Source: Leptasterias polaris
Lineage: Eukaryota > Echinodermata > Asteroidea > Forcipulatida > Asteriidae
Assembly (NCBI GenBank): GCA_037783415.1
Contig: JAZGTN010000001.1
Span: 1,240,001 to 1,304,000, forward strand
Length of the DNA: 64,000 bases
Direction of reading: 5' to 3'
Each line of letters begins with the position of its first letter. Position 1 is the stretch's first letter. Below, piece by piece: positions 25,196 through 36,254 of this stretch. Both the position numbers and the translations under genes were made by a program. Below the pieces are notes generated by a model. The model saw only the letters and a program-made list of their open reading frames with translations, searched no databases and was not told where the DNA came from.

Positions 25196-25795
25196 CTTTA
25201 TTTTAAATACAACTTATGACCAACACTTACCACAATGAAATGTGGCTGGCCCCAACAAGATGGGTGGAAAATTTCAAATTTTGAAAATTGAGATGATGGC
25301 AATTCCTGAAAGGACAATCAACATGTTACATGTATTAATTTGCTACATGTATATTGCGTGTTGCTGTTTATCTCATTCCTATACCCCGCTAGAACTTTCT
25401 GAAGTCGTTAGAGATTCCCAAGAGGGTAAGATCTCAAACTTCGTGATTAGTCTTGACTAGGGTAGGGCTACAGCATTGTTTAAGTCTTATTCATGCACTT
25501 CCATCCTAACTGAGTTATGTCCTACAGTAAGCACAAGATCGGCTGTTAAGCAGCGCTATGAAATTGAACCCAGCTTTATTTTCATTACATATTATGGCCA
25601 ACAATTAGCACAGTGAATTTTGGCTGGCCCCCACAAGATGGGTGGAAAATTTCAAATTTTGAAAATTGAGATTATGGCATTTTCTGAAAGGACAATCAAC
25701 ATGTTACATGTATTAATTTGCTACATGTTGTTGCTGTTTATCTCATTCCTATACCCCGCTAGAACTTTCTGAAGTCGTTAGAGATTCCCAACCTC
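25196..25795. repeat. Direct duplication, about 230 bp at 365-bp spacing
   Basis: 25,196-25,427 and about 25,570-25,790 are near-identical (CCCACAAGATGGGTGG, TTTGCTACATG, CCCGCTAGAACTTTCTGAAG). The right end of the preceding MITE is included in the duplicated unit (25,150 and 25,525). Confidence 0.8.
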
Positions 25796-26151
25796 TAATT
25801 CAGCAAACAAATGTTGTTTCGGCCTGTAACTGCAAATGTCACACAGCGATTTTGCACTCTTTCCGTTAAAACATGGATTCCAGATACATGTTTCATCAAT
25901 TCATTAAGCCCCGCCCCCTTACATATTGACCAAACACAGCTTTGGCTATGCCACAAAAGCCTGACATAAATCCAATTGTAAAATATAGACATGTTGTACA
26001 ATGTGGCATTAGAGAGAGCACATACTGCTGGCCAAGTGTAGTGGTGGCGTAGCCAATGCTGTGATTGGTCAATATATTTAGGCTGCTGGGCTTAATGGAT
26101 GGGTCTATCACACACTGCTGCGAATAAAATAGCCCTCTTCCACCAGTACTA

Positions 26152-26275
26152 CAGGGCCCAATTTCATGGCTCTGCTTACCGCGGAATTCTGCGCTTACGG
26201 AGCCCTTTTTGCACACAATTCATGATACCTAAGCACAGAATTCCGCGGTAAGCAGAGCCATGAAATTGGGCCCAG
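26152..26275. mobile_element. Short palindromic MITE (CAGGGCCCAATTTCATGG family)
   Basis: About 122 bp. CCAATTTCATGGCTCTGCTT at the left is the exact complement of the right end, and CCGCGGAATTCTG pairs internally. Essentially a hairpin with a short loop. Confidence 0.85.
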
Positions 26276-26877
26276 ACCTTTTGCAGTGACATCACAAAAC
26301 ATAAAGTTACATCCACAGGTTTGTACGTGCCGTCCAATCATCTGCCCACATTTTAACACCGTGCGGTCGCTGTTTGAGCATGTGATGTCAGTGCAATTCA
26401 TAAAATGTTGTTAAAAGAAAATCAATTTCAATCTTATGGAATAGTTTTGGTTTTAAAGTGTTGAAAAAGAGCTAATGATAGAATCCTTTGTAGTACTTTT
26501 CAAACCCTCATCAACTGACAACATCAATTATGGCTTTCAACAATATTTAACAAGTGCACGCAGCCAATAAGTATCAATTTTACCAAATCATTAAATTACA
26601 AACAATTGAACATTTTTAGAAGGTGTGCGTGATAATTTTTTGGTATTGATCAACATAATTCGTTATCATTTTCAAAAGTGGTGTACTCGGCAAAAGTGGT
26701 ACTTTTTTAATGTACAAATCCCAAGTGAAATATCTGAATATTTCAGAAAAAATACCGCCTCAACAATAAAATTCAAGCACTGTACATGTATTTATGTGTA
26801 CAAAATAACTGATAGAATTTTGTTTGTTTGAAGCCCAATGATCACCCAAATTTCCATTTATCAGTCCATTTTTGCAG
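26276..26877. other. No gene recognised
   Basis: AT-rich DNA inside the 12-kb element; open frames here have no domain. Confidence 0.4.
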
Positions 26878-27160
26878 AATAACGACAGTACACACGTATA
26901 GACCCGTTGCACAACGCGCAGCGCACATACACGCGCGTCTCCTGTCTGCCATTTTGGGTGTCAAAACATGCACAAAAGGAATGGACTCCCCCCAAAAGGC
27001 AGAAATGGTAGACGCGCATTGTTCGGAGGTGCGTAAACACATGTACATCCTTTTGTGCACATTTTTACACAAAAAATGGCGGACGGGAGAAACGTGTGCA
27101 AGTGTGCTGCACGTTGTGCAATGGGTCTATATTTGTGTTGTACTGTGCAATTGAAAGTAA
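26878..27160. mobile_element. Palindromic MITE with CCGCCATTTT core arms
   Basis: Left arm contains TATAGACCCGTTGCACAACG and GCCATTTTGGGTG. The right arm has the complement of both (CAAAAAATGGCGG, CGTTGTGCAATGGGTCTATA). A related single arm occurs near 62,850-62,930. Overlapping frames on both strands are by-products of the symmetry. Confidence 0.75.
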
Positions 27161-27276
27161 GTGCTTTTCACAATTACAAAACCTTCTCAATTTGTCCTAC
27201 CCCTGTACGTTTTTGTGCAACAATGGTCACTTCTGTATTTGGTATAAACAATTCACACACCCAGGAACTGTAATAG

Positions 27277-27970
27277 CCATGTGGCTTAGTGAAGTTACCT
27301 GGACATAATGGACAAAAGCACCGTCAAATTTTGGCACAAAGCTTCCTTAGGGTCTATTAATTAATGTTAGTAAAGGAGTCCATCCAGGTTTTCAAATTTT
27401 AAAGTTTTCCCCTTTGTTTTGTACACATGGGAGGGGGGCAGGACATAACTCCAGTTAGGAAGAAAGTGCAGATATAGTACTTACAAAATTTAGTAGCCCT
27501 ACCCTAGTAGGGACAACTTGCTAAGTTTGAGATCTTACCTTCCTAGGAATAATTTGTTATTGACTTTTTAAGATTTAATATCTAGCTGTAAATTTTTGTA
27601 CAAACAATCGCAGCAACAATAGACAACCAACGGTGTGTACAAAAAATATGGGTTAATTTGTAAACTTAACAATTGATAATAATTAATTCTTAAGAGAGTA
27701 AGATCTCAAACTGCGTGATTAGTCTTGACTAGGGTAGGGCTACAGCATTATTTAAGTCTTATTCCTGCACTTCCATCCTAACTGAGTTATGTCCTAACCC
27801 CCCCCCCCCCCCCCTTCCATGTGTACAAAACAAAGGGGGTAAACTTTTGAATTTGAAAACCCAGATCATAACATTAATTAGTGAGCTCTAAGGAAGCTTT
27901 GTGCCCAAAATGGTGCCTTTGTCCGCTGTCCAGTAAATATTGACATTTTTAACTAAGCCACCTGACTAAA
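27277..27970. repeat. Long inverted repeat, about 270-bp arms
   Basis: Arm 1 (about 27,277-27,548) and arm 2 (about 27,690-27,970) share in opposite orientation GGCACAAAGCTTCCTTAG, TTTGTTTTGTACACATGG, GGACATAACTC and AGTAGCCCTACCCTA. An 18-base C run interrupts arm 2 near 27,797. A direct copy of part of arm 2 is at 25,436-25,530. Probably a foldback element nested in the 12-kb element. Confidence 0.75.
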
Positions 27971-28341
27971 AGCAAGGTCATATCTCATGTCATATGGGCT
28001 TGTACAGAAAGATACAACGTTACAAAAGGCTGCACACTATTTCACATGTTCAATACTTGGAAAAAAAGTATTTTGTGATATTGTAAACTAGCACTCCTAA
28101 CAATAAAACACTTAAACTGTGAGCTTTAAAATGTCTCATGCTCCATGTTAACAATAAGAGAAAGAACTTTTAAAAACCACATCAGTTCACAGTGTTTAAA
28201 TGCACTGTTCGATATTAATAAACCAAACTCAATTGTGTGCTATGGTATTAGCACTGGTCCATGTCAACTTGTGTACAACTGAAGTCAAGAAAGTTGTGGT
28301 TTGATGACCTCAAACCACATTGCATTTGGTCATATTGGTAC
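27971..28341. other. No gene recognised
   Basis: AT-rich filler downstream of the element's gene. Confidence 0.35.
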
Positions 28342-28628
28342 GGTCCCTAAAATGACATACTAAAAGTACACTAAATCCGAGTTAACGGAAATGTGTCTAA
28401 AACACCACTTGACCAAATCAATGTAAACTCATGAAATTGGCAGCCATTTTGAAATTACGCAAATTATGACACCCTAGTCAAGGGATTAGCAATCTTGTGA
28501 ACATTGCAAAGTTATGACCAATTGGATGGAAACATGTTAAATTAATAGGAATTTTTTTATTTATGCAAATTAGGCATAATTCCATTACTTGGATTTTAGC
28601 AGATTTTTTGCATGTCATTCTAGGGACC
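28342..28628. mobile_element. 287-bp MITE just 3' of the element gene
   Basis: Termini GGTCCCTAAAATGACAT and, complementary, ATGTCATTCTAGGGACC (16 of 17 match). No coding capacity. It lies 58 bp from the stop codon, so it would be in the 3' UTR if transcribed. Confidence 0.75.
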
Positions 28629-28686
28629 TTACCAAAATTTCCCTCATTTTCATACATGGATGTGTCAATCACAGCTTTATCAATTG

Positions 28687-29040
28687 CTAGCGCTCTTTTT
28701 GGTACAGAGACTGTGACAGTGCTGTGATGCTAGTCATCAGTTCCTTCACCCGAACGGGTACCTTTGAGTTTGGTACATTAACATGGTACACATAGTTTTC
28801 AAGGAAGGAAAAAAATGAGACCAATTCGTTGGTATAGTGTAGGTTAAACACATAATGGAGCTTAAATAGCTTGTCCACTGCACTGGTTATATCATTCCTA
28901 CATGGCACTGCGTTGGAGTCAACTATCACAAAAAACTGTGATGGTGATTCCCGACTTCCAAGGCAGAGAAGATACGGTTGGGTGGTTTGATGGCCCTTTT
29001 GTTTTCTTACTCGCAGGTAGTCCTCTACATTAGTACCAAC
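28687..29040 (-). CDS. Element gene, exon 8 (C-terminal, stop)
   Basis: 117 codons plus TAG at 28,687-28,689. The acceptor is CACACCTTTAG before 29,040, phase 0. The protein segment starts VGTNVEDYLRVRK, contains QPYLLCLGS, and then a KLHYVFNLHYTNELVSFFSF block. That block is the most recognisable signature of a large uncharacterised family annotated as SAMD3-like in fish and cnidarians (from memory). No SAM domain is visible. Molecular function is unknown. Confidence 0.75.
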   Translation of the reverse strand, partial: VGTNVEDYLRVRKQKGHQTTQPYLLCLGSRESPSQFFVIVDSNAVPCRNDITSAVDKLFKLHYVFNLHYTNELVSFFSFLENYVYHVNVPNSKVPVRVKELMTSITALSQSLYQKER

Positions 29041-29489
29041 CTAAAGGTGTGGAATATTAAAATTAAAAACAATCATGAAAAGTTCATTTGTGAAATTATT
29101 TTATTTCTCTTTTGAATTAACCAGCAAAAAGCAGGACCAAAAAATGATCCCATGAAGATTGTGCGAACAAATCAGCTACTGTTTTTTACAACTGAATTTC
29201 CAAATTTAAAGATGCATCGTCCATGCTCAAGCAGATTTTACCTAGAAAAATGAATCCAAATAATGAATTGCTATTTTGCGATTATAAAGTTTCAAATATG
29301 TTAAATGTTTACAATAACCCCCAACCTTGTGTACTTATGGGGAGGTAACCACCAAAATGTAAGTTTTTTAAACACCAAGTTTGCGATATGTGACGTATGT
29401 GGGCAAGGTCTATACAGCATAAAGAACTGTTTCCTACTTAACCCTCCTATTCGTGGTGCCTTTTTCTGGGGAGCTGAGTGACTACTCAA

Positions 29490-29840
29490 AACCATTCACC
29501 CAAATGGTTTCAAATGGTGGAACAGATGTGCTATGCCCTGGCTCACCAAATGGTTTTGAATGGTAGGACAGCTGAATACAAAACCTCATCTGGACATTGT
29601 TTATGATAAAGTTATAGAGTGGTCTTGAATGACCAGTCTCAGTAGAACAAAATTCTTTTGTGTCATTTTCACATGCCAGATCAATTAGCACACCAACTGT
29701 ATAGCTACCCTAATACACCTTGGCATTCAGAATTATTTGAATGGTTTCAAACGGTGGAACAACTTCATCAACTTGCTGATAACACTGTTCAAATGGTATT
29801 GAATGGTGTGCACAAATGGTCTATCAGTAGAATGGACCCT
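29490..29840. repeat. Old interspersed repeat rich in CCATTCAAA/ATGGTTT motifs
   Basis: Intronic block with repeated AAATGGTTT(C/T)(A/G)AATGG and TGGTGGAACA motifs. Motif content resembles the repeat that hosts the 4.2-kb element (41,366-41,632) and its copy at 48,655. Confidence 0.4.
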
Positions 29841-29871
29841 TTGTATTTTTGATAAAGACCAAAAGACATAC

Positions 29872-29981
29872 CGATTTCATCACTAGAAAGTAGTCCATAG
29901 AGTCTGCAATGGAACTTTTTTTTGAAGTCTGGGATGGCAAAAGATGAATAAGAAGGAGAAATGCATAGAAGGACATCACAT
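29872..29981 (-). CDS. Element gene, exon 7
   Basis: 110 nt, phase 1 to phase 0. Acceptor TTTCTTTAG, donor GTATGT. Supplies an IHLLPSQTSKKSSIADSMDY segment corresponding to the HLLPP block of the family. This exon exactly repairs the phase mismatch between the exons at 30,571 and 29,040, which supports the model. Confidence 0.75.
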
Positions 29982-30570
29982 CTAAAGAAACAACATAATA
30001 TAACATTATACACTGTGTACATGGCATATACTACACAAAAGAATGTTTATGAGTGCAATGGTAAGAATATTTTCCTGAGTTGAATATGGAAAAATGTAGT
30101 GCTTCTGCATCCATATCCCATGAGGTAATTGGGGCGTAGCTTTTGTAACCCACTGCTTGCATGTTAATTAGTAACTGTGCTTCAATGCCTTTCCGCATGC
30201 GACATGCAAATTAAACATTTGTAGAACGTGCAAAATTTATAGAATGTTGACCGTATACCGTGGAGCATAATATGCAGAGTGCTTGAGCTTACTGGGAGGT
30301 GGGTAAAATAAAACTATTTCAATATCCCAATTCAGGGACTAAACTGTTGCATGAACAAATTTTCTGTGCTTTCATGCAAGATTTGTGTTTTATTTTGCAA
30401 AGATGAATAACAACATTTACAGTGCACTTTCTGGTCATATTTGGAGGGAGGAGAGGTTAAGTTGGACTACAGTCCCCACCCCCCACCCCCCCGTTGCACC
30501 ATTGCAATTATCTTTGCTGCTATATGTTGCAACAGTTTTGTCTCAATGCATATTAGGCTAGTCACTTTAC

Positions 30571-30775
30571 CTGATGGTGGCTTGTAGTCATCAGCTTCAG
30601 CCTCATCCATCATTCCACAGTGAGGATTGAAGAGCTCATCCAAGAGGGATGAAATCTTGGTCACTTTCGACATTTTGGCTATGTGAATAATCCCAGGCAC
30701 ATACCTCGTTTCCCAGGTGGAAATCAGTTTCGAGGCGGCTTGCTCAGAAAACATTAATCGAAATTCTTGGTCAAC
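30571..30775 (-). CDS. Element gene, exon 6
   Basis: 205 nt, phase 0 to 1. Acceptor TTCTTAATAG, donor GTAAAG. Encodes VDQEFRLMFSEQAASKLIS, then TWETRYVPGIIHIAKM and an acidic DEAEADDYKPPS tail. The D-F-x-L-(M/L)-F and W-P/T-x-(F/Y) pattern matches the equivalent block of the same family. Just downstream on the plus strand lies a C-rich run (30,478-30,493) within the intron. Confidence 0.75.
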
Positions 30776-31261
30776 CTATTAAGAAAACAAGAGAAAACAC
30801 AGGGAAATTAGAAAACTATTTTTTGCAGTCCACAGCGCGTGAAGAGAAGCGCAGTATGTAAATCTAAATTCGCAAACACACACTTTTTGAAGATTAATAG
30901 TTTGTACACACTGATCGGTTGCATAGTCGGACAAACATTTTTTCATGCATACACCCAGTAATTAAGACAAATTGCGAGGTTTAGTTCAAGATATGCAAAC
31001 AGAATGGCCTTAAAGTTATATAATGTGCTTGCTTTGTTTTGCTTTCTGGTTTGATTCATTAAATTATTCTAAAAATGCAGCAAACTTTTGCTTTCTTCGG
31101 CCATTTCGTGCAAAAGGGCACCGGAGCGGTACTACAACAGTTTCAAAAGTTTGAATTGTACACCGCACATGCAAAGTCAGCGTGTATAATTTTTGTTTTA
31201 AAGTATGAATGCCCACTCTGATTTTCTCAAGTATAAACCGGCATTAGGTAGTAGAACTCAC

Positions 31262-31636
31262 AAGTGTTGAGATGTTCTGGAACCTTGGATATCTCTTGAG
31301 GATGTCGGCCACACAAGGTGACTCTGATTGAATCCAATTTCGACGATTGTTGAATGATTTCTCCATAGCTGCAATTATCTCCTGCTTCTTTTCTAGGGAA
31401 GATCTTTTGCAAAAGAGGCTCAGCTCTTTCTCTTCACCTTCTGGAATTTCCTCCCGTTGTGAAAATGTCCTCTTTTGGCTCGGTTTACATTTCTTCTCGT
31501 GTTGAATCACTTCAGCTGGGGTCAGTTTACTCTTCCTTGGTCGTTGTTGCTCCGACTTTGGTAGAGATCGTCTCAATGTGTTGAATTTTGTGTTTATATG
31601 GCCTTTTGAGGAATCGCTGGGATCAAACCAAACGTC
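31262..31636 (-). CDS. Element gene, exon 5 (largest)
   Basis: 375 nt, 125 codons, phase 0 at both ends. Acceptor CATTTCTGTAG, donor GTGAGT. Begins DVWFDPSDSSKGHINTKF, runs through a basic linker (RRSLPKSEQQRPRKSK), an acidic and Lys-rich middle, and ends RRNWIQSESPCVADILKRYP. Both ends match the order of conserved blocks in the SAMD3-like family. The basic stretch could be a nuclear localisation signal (inference). Confidence 0.78.
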
Positions 31637-31749
31637 CTACAGAAATGAAGTGTAAAAGTAATAAGTTATTTATGCAGATGGGTTAATGTGAACTCCAGCT
31701 TTATTGTGTTCAATATGTCCACTAAACTTCTACTCACTCCTCATTTTTG

Positions 31750-31860
31750 TCATCTGTTCAGATTCAGTTTGCCTGGGGGTGCAGGTGGATGGGGTTGGGT
31801 GGGGAGAGGTAGGGTAGAGGTAGGGAGAGGGTGTGGAGGTGGATTGGGGGGGGAAGAGAA
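31750..31860 (+). other. G-rich tract with quadruplex potential
   Basis: Many GGG/GGGG runs separated by short spacers on the plus strand, ending in eight consecutive G near 31,846. Lies in the intron between exons 5 and 4 of the element gene. Confidence 0.5.
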
Positions 31861-31904
31861 ATACTGATTGGCACAGAGGTAAAAAGCAACATATGGGGAT
31901 ATGT

Positions 31905-32240
31905 GGGATGTCGTGGTCGAGTGGTTAACAGACAGCACCGGACTCAAGTTCTGGTGGCTAAAAAAAAGTCATCAGGGTGTGGGTCCGAATCCTTGAGCAA
32001 GACACTTAACTACAATTGCTTCTCTTCACCCAGGGGTAAAATGGGTACGTTTGTGGGTAGAGATAGTTTATGTGAATGATCAGCTTGGAGCGCTTCATAT
32101 TCGCAGTCACCGGCTGTATACTCCCCAGGGAGCTGAGATAGTTTAAGAAATGAAATAAATGGCCAGGTGACCAGGGATAATAATGTTGAAGTGCTTTGAT
32201 ACAGTGTGATAAAGTGCTGTATAAAAACCGACTATTATTA
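31905..32240 (+). mobile_element. tRNA-Leu-derived SINE inside the element gene
   Basis: The head has GTGGTCGAGTGGTTAA (A box), ACTCAAGTTC anticodon region (CAA) and GGGTCCGAATCC (B box). The body has the widespread TTGAGCAAGACACTTAAC and GGGGTAAAATGGGTAC blocks and ends GTGCTGTATAAAAACCGACTATTATTA. Inserted in an intron, opposite to the host gene, without harming exons. Confidence 0.88.
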
Positions 32241-32356
32241 AACCAACTTTTGAAATTCTAGTCTTTAAATTGTGGAGAAATTAATCTTTAATTTTTAGAA
32301 ATCTGGGCTTTTTGTTAATGAATTGCAAGTACATTACATGTTGTATAAACACTCAC

Positions 32357-32447
32357 ATAAGGGCAATTCACGTTGGCAGAAGATAGGTTTGGATAGGCCT
32401 CAATTATGTTCTGTGCGACCATCACCTTCTGGTCTCTTGTTGGGTAG
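32357..32447 (-). CDS. Element gene, exon 4
   Basis: 91 nt, phase 2 to 0. Acceptor AACTTGCAG, donor GTGAGT. Encodes YPTRDQKVMVAQNIIEAYP followed by NLSSANVN, a motif order found in the SAMD3-like family directly N-terminal to the WFDP block of the next exon, as here. Confidence 0.78.
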
Positions 32448-32978
32448 CTGCAAGTTTCATAAAATAACAAAGTATTGATGATACTACCAGCACATTCCAT
32501 GTATATGTACAATGAACCAACCATATATTAAGCTTGGACAATCTGAGAATCGCTAATGGTTAATATTGGGAACCTAATTGGCATCAAAGTCCATGATGGC
32601 ATATTGATCACCAGGCTATAATGTTAAAAAGTTTTCCTTGCAACTCCAGGTAGAAAATGGCGACCCAATGTTTAAATTTGTTCATAACTTCATCAATATT
32701 CTCAAATTTCCACTATTGACATGTCATTTTAAAACGTGCTTGCTAGAGATCTCCACAGGTCATCAACTAACAAGATTCTATAAAAGTTTAATAATAAACT
32801 TTTGTTTAGTTCTATAAATTTATACATGTATATGAGTTACATAGAACTCTATAACAAATTCATAAGAGGATGCATGAGCCTGGACATACAAACCAATGCG
32901 TCTAAAACAAATGGAGGAAACCCCCACTGACCCACCATTATGCTGCAACTATATTTCTTATAAATCATGCAAACTTAC

Positions 32979-33133
32979 TATGAAAACCGCTTAACCATCT
33001 CTGCACACACAATTGTTGTTAACATTAGTCTTGTCTCTGTTGTGACAGTTTTGTTTTTGTCGTACTCCATTTCAATGGATGTTCCCTTCGGATGACTTTT
33101 AATAAGTGCCTTGACATCAAATGTTGGTGCTTT
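32979..33133 (-). CDS. Element gene, exon 3
   Basis: 155 nt, phase 0 to 2. Acceptor TTCTCTTAACAG, donor GTAAGT (consensus). Encodes KAPTFDVKALIKSHPKGTSI and an ETRLMLTTIVVCAEMVKRFS helix-like stretch. The first internal Met (in IEMEYDK) lies here, so translation could in principle start here if the upstream exons are not used. Confidence 0.75.
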
Positions 33134-33549
33134 CTGTTAAGAGAAATTCAAAAAATGAAATAGCAAAACAAAAAAAGCATTAATGAAATTGGAAATCATA
33201 GAAATGTATTTCCTTTGTCTGCAGCCTAAACTATTTTAAGCATTTGTCACAAGAGGGTGGGGGATCTTGCACATTTTTGTAAGTTAAAATAAAGTACTAA
33301 ATTTCTTGCGCATGGAACATGCTGTTGTCATGAAATAATAGTCTAACATTTAAAACTTTGTGTGTCGCAAGTGAGAAAGGCACTGGAAGATAGATCTATT
33401 AAATCCCATATGCACTCCACATTTGCCTACAGCCTCATGGATATGGATGCAGAAGCGCTATATTTGTCCATATTACATTTGCTCTTGTGTGAATAATAAT
33501 AATATTGACACATTTCATATTTGGCAACAAACAGAAGGATTTTTGTTAC

Positions 33550-33707
33550 CTTGCTGTCATCTTTGCTTGATGATGATGGGCCTGGCAATGATAACACAGA
33601 AGCTGATGAAGCTTCTTGGCGGACATCCCCACCAGTAAGTAGTAAAACGCGAATGTCTCGCCCTGTTCTTAGCAGCTGGATATCATCATCATCACCGCCA
33701 ATGACAG
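33550..33707 (-). CDS. Element gene, exon 2 (tentative 5' boundary)
   Basis: 158 nt if the acceptor is CATCATCCAG before 33,707 (phase 1). Donor GTAACA at the 3' end. Encodes a low-complexity acidic GGDDDD segment, an RTGRDIRVLLL stretch and a Ser-rich linker ending KDDSK. No in-frame ATG occurs here, so an upstream start exon is required. Confidence 0.55.
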
Positions 33708-34722
33708 CTGGATGATGGGTCCAAACAATCGGTAGCTGAAGTTTGTCACTTTTTAGCCTAGGTTTTTACCTGTGGGCAGGAAATCACAAGCAAATTTTAA
33801 GCCTTGGGCAAACTTCAAGCTTGAAGAATTTCTTTGGGTTTTGCCCATGAATAAAAAGTCAGTCTTGCAACCTAGTGTATTATGCTTCAATCATCACTGT
33901 AATACTAGTCCTAGTAATAATAATTAATATGATGAATCACCAAGAATTTAACAAGAGCCTTGAAAATAAGTTTTAAAAACAATCAAATTGGCATTGTCCA
34001 GACTCCAGGAACTCTGTCAACAACAAATATAGTCAACTGGATATATAACATAGTGATCATAGTCTCAGATATCCTAACTTTCGAGTTCGATTGGAGTTAT
34101 CTTTATTTGTTACCCTCGGAAAAATTGTGCCAATAAGCTTGACAAAATAATGCAGAGCGCAATCTTCATTTGCTGAGGAAACTTAAAGTGCGCAAAATTG
34201 ACCAGCACAAGCTTGGCGCTTGTGTGCGCAAGCTTCAAAATTGCGCGCGCAAACTTCTAGCTTGTGTGACTGGCTGGTTTGCACTCAACAACGTAACGTT
34301 AGGAAGGCTTCTCAGTCCCTGGGCCCGGGGGCCTACGTTAACAAATTGCGCATGCGCTTCTGTGGGAAAACTCTCCAACACTTTATAAACTGTAAAAAAG
34401 CACATCGCGAGTCAAGTTACTTTCAATGTTAATGTATTGTTACTAAATGTTAGGATTGGTAAAAAGCAAATGAGTAAATTAGGTATACCAATCTTCATTT
34501 GCTGAGGAAACTTAAAGTGCGCAAATTTGACCAGCACAAGCTTGGCGATTGTGTGCACAAGCTTCAAGATTGTATGTTGACATTATCGTAAAAATTTCGA
34601 CAAACTGAAGTTATTATTCGTCAAAAAAACCTATGTAATTTGGAATGATACCAAACAAATAATAGCATCCAAACTAACGGTGTTTCATTTACATGACATG
34701 AGCATGGTATAAATAATCTTAC

Positions 34723-34801
34723 CTTGTTTAATTTGCTCCAATGGAGACGATTCGTTCGCTGTCGATGACAGCTTGATGATGGGTCCAAACAATAGGTACA
34801 T
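34723..34801 (-). CDS. Element gene, putative start exon
   Basis: ATG at 34,801-34,799, 26 codons (starts MYLLFGPIIKLSSTANESSP) plus one base, then donor GTAAGA. Joined to the exon at 33,707 in phase 1, the eight exons total 1,527 nt and are open throughout to the TAG at 28,687. The equivalent segment in the rightmost copy (donor at 35,955) has no ATG and would be a non-coding leader exon. The start is the least certain part of the model. Confidence 0.4.
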
Positions 34802-35955
34802 GTAGCTGAAGTTTGTCACTTTTTAGCCTGGGTTTTAACCTGTGGGCAGGAAATCACAAGCAAATTTTAAGCCTTGGGCAAACTTCAAGCTTGAAGAATT
34901 TCTTTGGGTTTTGCCCATGAATCAAAAGTCAGTCTTGCAACCTAGTGTATTATGCTTCAATCATCACTGTAATACTAGTCCTAGTAATAATAATTAATAT
35001 GATGAATCACCAAGAATTTAATTAAGAAGAGCCTTGAAAATAAGTTTTAAAAACAATCAAATTGGCGTTGTCCAGACTCCAGGAACTCTGTCAACAACAA
35101 ATCTAGCCTACTACTGGTAAACATAATGATCAAAGACATAGTCTCAGATATCCTAACTTTCGAGTTCGATTGGAGTTATCTTTATTTGTTACCCTCTGAA
35201 AAATTATGCCAATAAGCTTGACAAAATAATGCAGAGCGCAATCTTCATCCGCTATGGAAACTTAAAGTGCGCAAAATTGACCAGCACAAGCTTGGCGCTT
35301 GTGTGCGCAAGCTTCAAAATTGCGCGCGCAAACTTCTAGCTTGTGTGACTGGCTGGTTTGCACTCAACAACGTAACGTTAGGAAGGCTTCTCAGTCCCTG
35401 GGCCCGGGGGCCTACGTTAACAAATTGCGCATGCGCTTCTGTGGGAAAACTCTCCAACACTTTATAAACTGTAAAAAAGCACATCGCGAGTCAAGTTACT
35501 TTCAATGTTAATGTATTGTTACTAAATGTTAGGATTGGTAAAAAGCAAATGAGTAAATTAGGTATACCTAGGTACAGGCGTTCGAGTTTGACCAGTTCCG
35601 GATAACTAGGACATTTTAAGGCAAAATTTCAATCACTTGACAGGACAGGAGAAACATCTTCAGGTGGGCTCACTTTAAGTAATTCATGCTGCCCAGTCCA
35701 TCTCAGTATGTGGAGATTATATGGCGACTCACCAGAGCCAGAATCGGCCTTCGTACTGACTGTACATGACGTACATGTACATACGTAGAAGACTGTACAC
35801 AAGTGTATGTTAACATTATCGTTACAATTTCGACAAATTGAAGTTATTATTCGTTAAAAATCCTATGTAATTTGGAATGATACCAAACAAATAATAGCAT
35901 CCAAACAAACAGTGTTTCATTTTACGTGACATGAGTATGGTATAAATAATCTTAC

Positions 35956-36045
35956 CTTGTTTAAATTGCTTCAATGGAGACGATTTTTCCGCGCCGATGA
36001 CAGCTGGATGACAGCTCTAACCGGTAGCTAAAGTTTGTCACTTTT
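35956..36045 (-). promoter_or_regulatory. Possible alternative non-coding leader exon
   Basis: Copy 3 of the duplicated block keeps the AACAAG/GTAAGA donor at 35,956 but lacks the ATG. Lies about 250 bp inside the right terminus, where a promoter for the element gene is expected. Confidence 0.3.
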
Positions 36046-36254
36046 AGCCCGGAAATTAAACCGCGAACTCTTATCCAATCAAATTGCGAGATTTCACGTC
36101 ATTCTTTCTTGCGCATGCGCTACTGTTGGAAAACGCTCCAACACTTTACAAACTGTTAAATGCACATCGCGAGTTACTTTCAATCCAACATTTTAAGAGT
36201 TAAAGTACCAGTTTCACAACACTTTCAATGTTGTTTGGGGAGTAACACTTCGAA

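Larger units (their letters stand above)
33708..36200. repeat. Triplicated 5' region of the element gene
   Basis: Three partial tandem copies. Copies 1 (about 33,715-34,480) and 2 (about 34,775-35,565) are near-identical at about 1,079-bp offset. Copy 3 (about 35,810-36,200) shares the CAATGGAGACGATT leader-exon segment and the CTCCAACACTTTA...ACATCGCGAG segment, the latter lying close to the right terminus. The duplicated block thus carries the terminus-proximal promoter region inward. Confidence 0.85.

Noticed and set aside
31750..31947. Proline-rich minus-strand peptide
   Set aside because: Product of the G-rich intronic tract, flanked by a SINE and not spliced to other exons.
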